Shown one piece after another: positions 49,631 to 53,827 of a stretch of DNA of 53,827 bases (position 1 is the stretch's first letter; each line of letters opens with the position of its first letter). Both the position numbers and the translations under genes were made by a program. The stretch comes from Rhizobium sp. Q54 (GTDB taxonomy: Bacteria; Pseudomonadota; Alphaproteobacteria; ATCC43930; CGMCC-115725): NCBI GenBank assembly GCA_945861155.1, contig CAMATN010000016.1, positions 1 to 53,827 of the forward strand, read 5' to 3'. Below the pieces are notes generated by a model. It saw nothing but the letters and a program-made list of their open reading frames with translations. It searched no databases and was not told where the DNA came from.

Positions 49631-49769
49631 CGTCGTTGTTCCTCCCCCGGGCTGATTGGTCGCTGGCGACGCCGTTGGAGCCGTCGCCAGTGCCCCGGCA
49701 CGATATCATCCCGCCGAAGCAAGCAACATACAGCAGGACCGGCTGCGTCGGATGCGCGCCGCACGCCGC

Positions 49770-50138
49770 TCAGCCGTGTCCGATCGGACAGGGTTCGGGA
49801 TACAGGCGGGATTTGATTGCCTGTAGTTGTGCGATCACCTCGGGATCGATAACCCGGGTAAAGCGCGGCACCTCTTTTCCATTCAGTGTCGCCGGTTTAT
49901 AGAACATGTGCAAAGGGCGAAGATCGAACATCCCCCCGTTCCGGTACGCATATGCTTCATATAGCGGACGATATACTTGCATAAAAGCATCTTCGGGCCG
50001 GCAATCGTCTTCAGTATGATGGCCGATGCCGTAAATATAATAGGCGTAATTGTTCAGTGGCCCGTCCGGGTCATGCTTGAAATGGTAGTAGTATCCGGGC
50101 TCCGGCCGTTTTTCAGGCGGTGGTATGTCGTATGCCAT
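49770..50138 (-). CDS. DUF1653-domain protein
   Basis: The 122-residue protein contains EPGYYYHFKHDPDGPLNNYAYYIYGIGHHTEDD followed by YRPLYEAYAYRNGGMFDLRPLHMFYKP, the DUF1653 pattern. The second half, with KEVPRFTRV and a helix, is also typical. The function is unknown. No signal or membrane segments are present. It lies alone between catabolic genes. Confidence 0.85.
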   Translation of the reverse strand: MAYDIPPPEKRPEPGYYYHFKHDPDGPLNNYAYYIYGIGHHTEDDCRPEDAFMQVYRPLYEAYAYRNGGMFDLRPLHMFYKPATLNGKEVPRFTRVIDPEVIAQLQAIKSRLYPEPCPIGHG

Positions 50139-50181
50139 CGGGTCCTCTCGATTTGCGGCGCCGGTTCCTTCGGCCCGCGGG

Positions 50182-50256
50182 CTATTCGCCGATCCTGGCC
50201 TCGGGCGAGATCGTGCAGGTGTCGTCTTGCGTCGGGTTAAATCGGACCAGCTTCAT
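50182..50256 (-). pseudogene. Possible fumarylacetoacetate-hydrolase N-terminal remnant
   Basis: A 24-residue frame begins MKLVRFNPTQDDTCTISPEARIGE, resembling the first strand of FAH-family proteins (MKLVRF). A strong GGGGGAAG site precedes the ATG, but a stop codon ends it before any catalytic residue. It may be a decayed gene start or a chance small frame. Confidence 0.3.
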
Positions 50257-50354
50257 GTCTTCCCCCGGTTTTGATCATCGTGCCATCATAGATCGCGGCA
50301 GCGAACGCCAGGGAGGGCTTTCCGCCGAACGCATCCGCGCACAGGAGGAAGCCC

Positions 50355-51320
50355 ATGACTGACACCAGGCCGTTCGACCCCGCCTTGTTCAGCGGGGCGT
50401 CGATTTCTCCCGATACCGCCGAGCTGAATGCCAGGATGATCGAGCTTTTGAACGGCCAGCCGGAATGGTGGATCGTCGGCGCCGCGACCATGCGGGCTGC
50501 CCGCCGGCGCGGCGAAGGGCCGTTCCCCGCTCCGGTGATGTCGAGCCGGGCGCGAACCCTGACAATCGCCGGAAAGGACGGCAACGAAATCGTGCTGCGG
50601 GTGATCGCGCCGCCGCAGCCGCGCGGGATCTATCTGCACCTGCATGGAGGCGGGTGGGTGCTGGGCGGCGCGGACATGCAGGACCCGATGCTGGAACGGA
50701 TCGCCGACAACACCGGTCAAGCCGTGGTCGCCGTCGAGTATCGCCTGGCGCCGGAACATCCCTACCCTGCCGGCCCCGACGATTGCGAGGCCGCCGCAAT
50801 CTGGCTGCTGCGGCACGGGCAAAAGGAGTTCGGCGCCGAAATGCTGACGATCGGCGGCGAGTCGGCCGGCGGGCATCTGGCCGCGGCGACAATCCTGCGC
50901 ATGCGCGATTCCCACGGCTACACCGGGTTCCGCGGCGCCAATCTCGTGTATGGCGCTTACGATCTCGCCATGTCGCCAAGCCAGCGCCAGTTCGGCGACA
51001 CGCGGCTGGTGCTGCGGACGATCGACATGCAACAGTTCTACAACGCGTTTCTGCCGACCGTGACGGACCGCCGAGCGCCCGATATCTCCCCACTCTACGC
51101 GGAGCTGACGAACCTCTGTCCGGCGCTGTTCACCGTCGGGACGAAGGATGCGCTGCTGGACGATACCTTGTTCATGCACGCGCGCTGGGTTGCGGCCGGC
51201 AATGCGGCGGAACTGGCGATATATCCTGGCGGATCGCATGGCTTCACGCTGTTTCCCAGCCCGCTGGCGCAGGCGGCGACAGCGAGAATGGACCAGTTTC
51301 TGAACCGCGTCCTTGGTTGA
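50355..51320 (+). CDS. HSL-family alpha/beta hydrolase (lipolytic esterase)
   Basis: The 321-residue esterase has the HSL oxyanion motif HGGGWVLGG at about residues 96-104 and the nucleophile elbow [11 protein letters not shown] (GESAG, Ser near residue 173). The acid lies in [11 protein letters not shown] and the histidine in [10 protein letters not shown]. Such enzymes hydrolyse short acyl esters or hydroxylated cyclic substrates. GGAGGAAGCCC precedes the ATG. It stands as a single gene on the plus strand. Confidence 0.92.
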   Translation: MTDTRPFDPALFSGASISPDTAELNARMIELLNGQPEWWIVGAATMRAARRRGEGPFPAPVMSSRARTLTIAGKDGNEIVLRVIAPPQPRGIYLHLHGGGWVLGGADMQDPMLERIADNTGQAVVAVEYRLAPEHPYPAGPDDCEAAAIWLLRHGQKEFGAEMLTIGGESAGGHLAAATILRMRDSHGYTGFRGANLVYGAYDLAMSPSQRQFGDTRLVLRTIDMQQFYNAFLPTVTDRRAPDISPLYAELTNLCPALFTVGTKDALLDDTLFMHARWVAAGNAAELAIYPGGSHGFTLFPSPLAQAATARMDQFLNRVLG

Positions 51321-51480
51321 GCGCCAATGAGCCTTGTCATGTATGAGGAGCGCCCCGGCCATGACGACCGGCCTTAGTCGGCTGGCGCCCTGGCGCGGTT
51401 TCGGGGTTTCGTGTCTTTGCCGGTGGCTGCCGCGGACCTATGTACTGGCGATCGGTTTTCGTTATCGGACGCGGTGAACG

Positions 51481-51948
51481 ATGCAGGTGAAAAAGGGCGA
51501 TCGCACCTATCTGGACGCGCGGGCGATCGCAGAGCCCGCCGCCGATGTGGTGACGAGCGATTATTACACGCAGCTCCCGCAGATCCGTCTGACGGCTGCC
51601 TCCGCCGATCATGCGATGCAGTCGGAAACACCAACAGAAGTAACGCTCGACGGCAATGATGTCGCGAAACTGGTCGAATGCGCTATCCGGCATCCTACCG
51701 CGAATATGCGCTATGCCGTGTTAGCAGCTATTTGGGGTCATCCTGATTCGTTCCGACAGATTTTTCAGTTTGGACTTACAGCGCCGGCCGGTTTGCCTGA
51801 AATACGCAAGATCGTCGCGGAAGAGCTTGATCGTCTTTCGGCGGTATCGGACGCTGCTAACCCGGCCAGGCATGACGCCACAACGCTGTTGCCTCGAATG
51901 CCGTTGCCGGCTCACCTGCGCGACCGTGACCGCGACCGCAATGGCTGA
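51481..51948 (+). CDS. Uncertain hypothetical protein
   Basis: This 155-residue frame starts MQVKKGDRTYLDARAIAEP and ends with an Arg/Asp-rich LRDRDRDRNG. No family is recognised, no ribosome-binding site is clear, and base use is less GC-rich than in the flanking genes. A middle segment (LVECAIRHPTANMRYAVLAAIWGHPDSF) looks protein-like. It may be a real acquired gene or a chance frame. Confidence 0.35.
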   Translation: MQVKKGDRTYLDARAIAEPAADVVTSDYYTQLPQIRLTAASADHAMQSETPTEVTLDGNDVAKLVECAIRHPTANMRYAVLAAIWGHPDSFRQIFQFGLTAPAGLPEIRKIVAEELDRLSAVSDAANPARHDATTLLPRMPLPAHLRDRDRDRNG

Positions 51949-52004
51949 GGCTTAATCCGGAAACGGCCTCCCTTATGGCTTGGCCCTACCAGGAGAACGA
52001 CGCG

Positions 52005-52448
52005 ATGTCTCAACCGAGCGACTGGAGCAAGGTGACCCGGCCAATCCCGGTTCCGAACGAGTGGACAAAGCCATTCTGGGATGCGGCCCGGCGAGGCGTA
52101 TTGGAGCTGCAGCGCTGCCAGAGTTGCGGACATTTCCAGCACCCGCCGTATGCGACCTGCGTCAAATGCATCGCCGCGGACCTCAAATTCGAAGCCGTGC
52201 GCGGTGAAGGAGCGATCTACGCCTACACCATCATGTATCACACCGGCGACAAACGCTTCGCGTCCGCGGTGCCGTACGCGAGCATCATCGTCGAACTCGA
52301 CGATGCGCCCGGTGCGCTGCTCGCCGGCAATTTGCTCGAAGCGCCCTATACCGAGGCGAAGGTCGGGCGGCGCGTCGAGGTAATTTTCGAGAAACTGAAC
52401 GACGACATCACGCTGCCGCAGTTTCGTCTTGCGACGCCGGCGGCGTGA
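52005..52448 (+). CDS. DUF35 zinc-ribbon/OB-fold acyl-CoA-associated protein
   Basis: The 147-residue product has an N-terminal helix (PNEWTKPFWDAARRGVLELQ) and a zinc ribbon with CQSCGHFQHPPYATCVKC. An OB fold follows (GAIYAYTIMYHT, ASIIVELDD, VGRRVEVIFEKLND). Such proteins pair with thiolase-like or acyl-CoA-transforming enzymes, for example in steroid side-chain breakdown. AGGAGAACGACGCG fixes the ATG at 52005. The thiolase-like gene starts 14 bases after its stop, so the two form a complex-type operon. Confidence 0.92.
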   Translation: MSQPSDWSKVTRPIPVPNEWTKPFWDAARRGVLELQRCQSCGHFQHPPYATCVKCIAADLKFEAVRGEGAIYAYTIMYHTGDKRFASAVPYASIIVELDDAPGALLAGNLLEAPYTEAKVGRRVEVIFEKLNDDITLPQFRLATPAA

Positions 52449-52462
52449 GGAGGAGGGGCCAG

Positions 52463-53647
52463 ATGTGGGAGAACCGGTGCAAGGTGGCGGTCAGCGGCGT
52501 GGGCTTTTCGAAAGTCACGCGCTCGGCCGACATTCCGCTCGCGGCCCATGCGCTGATGGCCGTCAAGGAGGCGGTCGCCGATTCGGGGCTGCTGATGTCC
52601 GACATCGACGGGCTGGCGACCTATCCGGAACTGCCGGCGACCGGTCATGCGGAGGTCGACGGCATCTCGATCGTGTCGGTCAACTGCATGATGGCGATGC
52701 TGAAATTGCCCGATCTCAGCTGGCACATCCAGGTCGGCACGACCAACATCGGCGGCGCCGTGCAGCAGGCGGTCAACGCGCTGATCGCCGGGGTGTGCAA
52801 TTACGCGGTGGTGTGGCGGGCGATGCACAACCCGCGCGGCACCTACCAGAACCTCCCCGGCGCTCAGGCGCAGGGTGCCGCGCAGTTCACCGCTCCCTAC
52901 GGCTTCGGCGGTCCGGGGCAGGGCATGGCGGTGGCCTATACACGCTGGCTCGAGCGCAACAACCAGGACCGCGAGAAGATGGCGACCTTGGCCGTGACGC
53001 AGCGCCGCCACACCCAGCACAACCCGCACGCCTATTTCCACGGCACGCCCCTGTCGCGCGAGGATTATTTGGCGTCGCGGATGGTGGCGTATCCGTTCTG
53101 CCTCTTTGATTGCGACATCCCGGTGCAGGGCGCGGTCGCGATCGTGCTGACATTGGCCGACCGGGCGCGCGACCTGAAGCCGAAACCGGCCTATCTCGCC
53201 GGCTACGGTCAGCGGCTCCATTTCGAGGTGGCCGGCCGCATCGGCAGCCTCAGCAGCTACATGGAGGGCGGCAGCAGCTCCGCGAAGTTGACCTGGGAGC
53301 GCTCCGGCTTCAGCCCGAAGGACGTCGACGTGGCGCAGATCTACGACGGCTTCTCGGCCTCGGTGATCTACGGTTTGGAATCCTACGGTTTCTGCAAGGA
53401 AGGCGAGGCGCTCGATTTCATCCAGGACGGCCGTATCGAGCTCGATGGCGAGCTGCCGCTCAACACGTTTGGCGGCAGCCTCGGCACCGGCCGCATCCAC
53501 GGCCTCTGGCACATCATCGAAGGCGCGCTGCAGGCGTCGGGGCGCGCCGGATCGCGCCAGGTCAAGGACGCCAACGTGTCATTCGTCGGCGCCAGTGCCC
53601 CGATCGTGACCGGCACGACGTTCATCTTCGTCGGCGAACCCTACTGA
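52463..53647 (+). CDS. Thiolase-superfamily protein (lipid-transfer/SCP2-type, catalytic Cys absent)
   Basis: The 394-residue protein has thiolase architecture (ADIPLAAHALMAVKEAVADSGLLMSDIDG, then VAQIYDGFSASVIYGLES and NTFGGSLGTGRIHGLWHIIEGALQ). The place of the nucleophilic Cys (usually in a CAGG/CASGG context) reads TTNIGGAVQ, so it lacks the catalytic cysteine. The later GHP histidine is replaced by GRIHG. These non-canonical thiolases, together with DUF35 partners, act as retro-aldolases or acyl carriers in some systems. AGGAGGGGCCAG precedes the ATG. Confidence 0.9.
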   Translation: MWENRCKVAVSGVGFSKVTRSADIPLAAHALMAVKEAVADSGLLMSDIDGLATYPELPATGHAEVDGISIVSVNCMMAMLKLPDLSWHIQVGTTNIGGAVQQAVNALIAGVCNYAVVWRAMHNPRGTYQNLPGAQAQGAAQFTAPYGFGGPGQGMAVAYTRWLERNNQDREKMATLAVTQRRHTQHNPHAYFHGTPLSREDYLASRMVAYPFCLFDCDIPVQGAVAIVLTLADRARDLKPKPAYLAGYGQRLHFEVAGRIGSLSSYMEGGSSSAKLTWERSGFSPKDVDVAQIYDGFSASVIYGLESYGFCKEGEALDFIQDGRIELDGELPLNTFGGSLGTGRIHGLWHIIEGALQASGRAGSRQVKDANVSFVGASAPIVTGTTFIFVGEPY

Positions 53648-53827
53648 GGCTTGCGAACAGCCGACGGCGCGCCGCTTCCCCTAGGGAAACACTGAGCAAT
53701 GCCGGCGCGGCTGATGGTTTGGCGATGCGGGCCTAATTTCTGGCCGCGACGCGCCGGGTAACGGCATCAATCGGCGGAAATCGGGGTTGTTTTTGTGTTT
53801 TCCTGTGTTGTTTTAGGGATCGAGACG
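53648..53827. other. Terminal intergenic sequence
   Basis: No gene, RNA or clear repeat is visible in this last stretch. It becomes AT-richer towards the end of the window (about 53785-53820), which may mark an upstream region of a gene outside. Confidence 0.5.

Noticed and set aside
51337-51693. Minus-strand frame opposite the uncertain protein at 51481
   Set aside because: It is Arg/His-rich and has no ribosome-binding site; it looks like an antisense shadow.
1-53827. tRNA or rRNA genes
   Set aside because: Apart from the tRNA-like part of tmRNA I saw no cloverleaf with a normal T loop or rRNA signature; a covariance scan would be decisive.

Overview
The window is GC-rich (roughly two-thirds G+C by eye), densely coded chromosomal DNA of an alphaproteobacterium. 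The best taxonomic evidence is a circularly permuted, two-piece tmRNA gene, an alphaproteobacterial-type SspB, a standalone ThyX, a DUF1640 coiled-coil protein and an HflK-HflC-DUF2065-DegP block. The many GTCATTGCGAGG-, GTCATCCCGGCGAA- and CCTCATCCTGAGG-type palindromic repeats fit the same group. The gene content (Rieske dioxygenase, molybdenum hydroxylases, LLM flavoenzymes, many alpha/beta hydrolases, amidohydrolase) suggests a free-living soil or water heterotroph. I cannot name the genus.

Layout. 1-2.0 kb: molybdate uptake operon (DUF1640 gene, modA, modB, start of modC), minus strand. 2.1-8.8 kb: two SDR dehydrogenases, several small secreted proteins, a molybdenum hydroxylase large subunit and a GlcG/HbpS-like protein. 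8.9-13.6 kb: a lone radical SAM gene, then GTP cyclohydrolase II-like URC1, DUF1688/URC4 and uracil phosphoribosyltransferase, the gene set of the URC route of uracil catabolism. 13.6-17.0 kb: an ECF sigma factor, a membrane anti-sigma candidate, a Spy/CpxP-like periplasmic sensor and an OmpA-domain protein. 17.0-21.2 kb: class I fumarase, an unknown protein, and an LLM flavoenzyme coupled to an alpha/beta hydrolase. 21.4-23.2 kb: sspB, the tmRNA gene and thyX. 23.4-26.8 kb: a 3-hydroxyisobutyrate-dehydrogenase-like enzyme and the beta and alpha subunits of a Rieske dioxygenase. 26.8-28.0 kb: an antitoxin with a broken PIN toxin, and two tandem paralogous lipoproteins. 28.1-33.7 kb: Mrp/ApbC and the hflK-hflC-DUF2065-degP membrane quality-control block. 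33.7-34.2 kb: a small AT-richer insert resembling a toxin-tail/immunity remnant. 34.2-38.9 kb: serB, then a signalling operon of a KaiC-associated small protein, a KaiC-like ATPase, a GAF-HWE histidine kinase and a single-domain response regulator. 39.0-45.0 kb: amidohydrolase, a second molybdenum hydroxylase large subunit, and a second hydrolase/LLM pair. 45.2-53.8 kb: mixed catabolic genes (Cys-nucleophile hydrolase, NHL propeller, AtzH-like protein, K+ channel, solute-binding protein, HSL esterase, DUF35 OB-fold protein with thiolase-like partner).

How parts may work together. ModABC would supply molybdenum for the two molybdenum hydroxylases. SspB would deliver peptides carrying the tmRNA tag ANDNFASEALAA to ClpXP, and the two genes lie next to each other on one strand. 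URC1, URC4 and Upp form one uracil-degrading unit. HflKC and DegP serve envelope protein quality control. The KaiC-like ATPase, kinase and receiver overlap or nearly touch and probably form one signalling pathway. The catabolic genes look like several small modules for unknown substrates, not one recognisable pathway.
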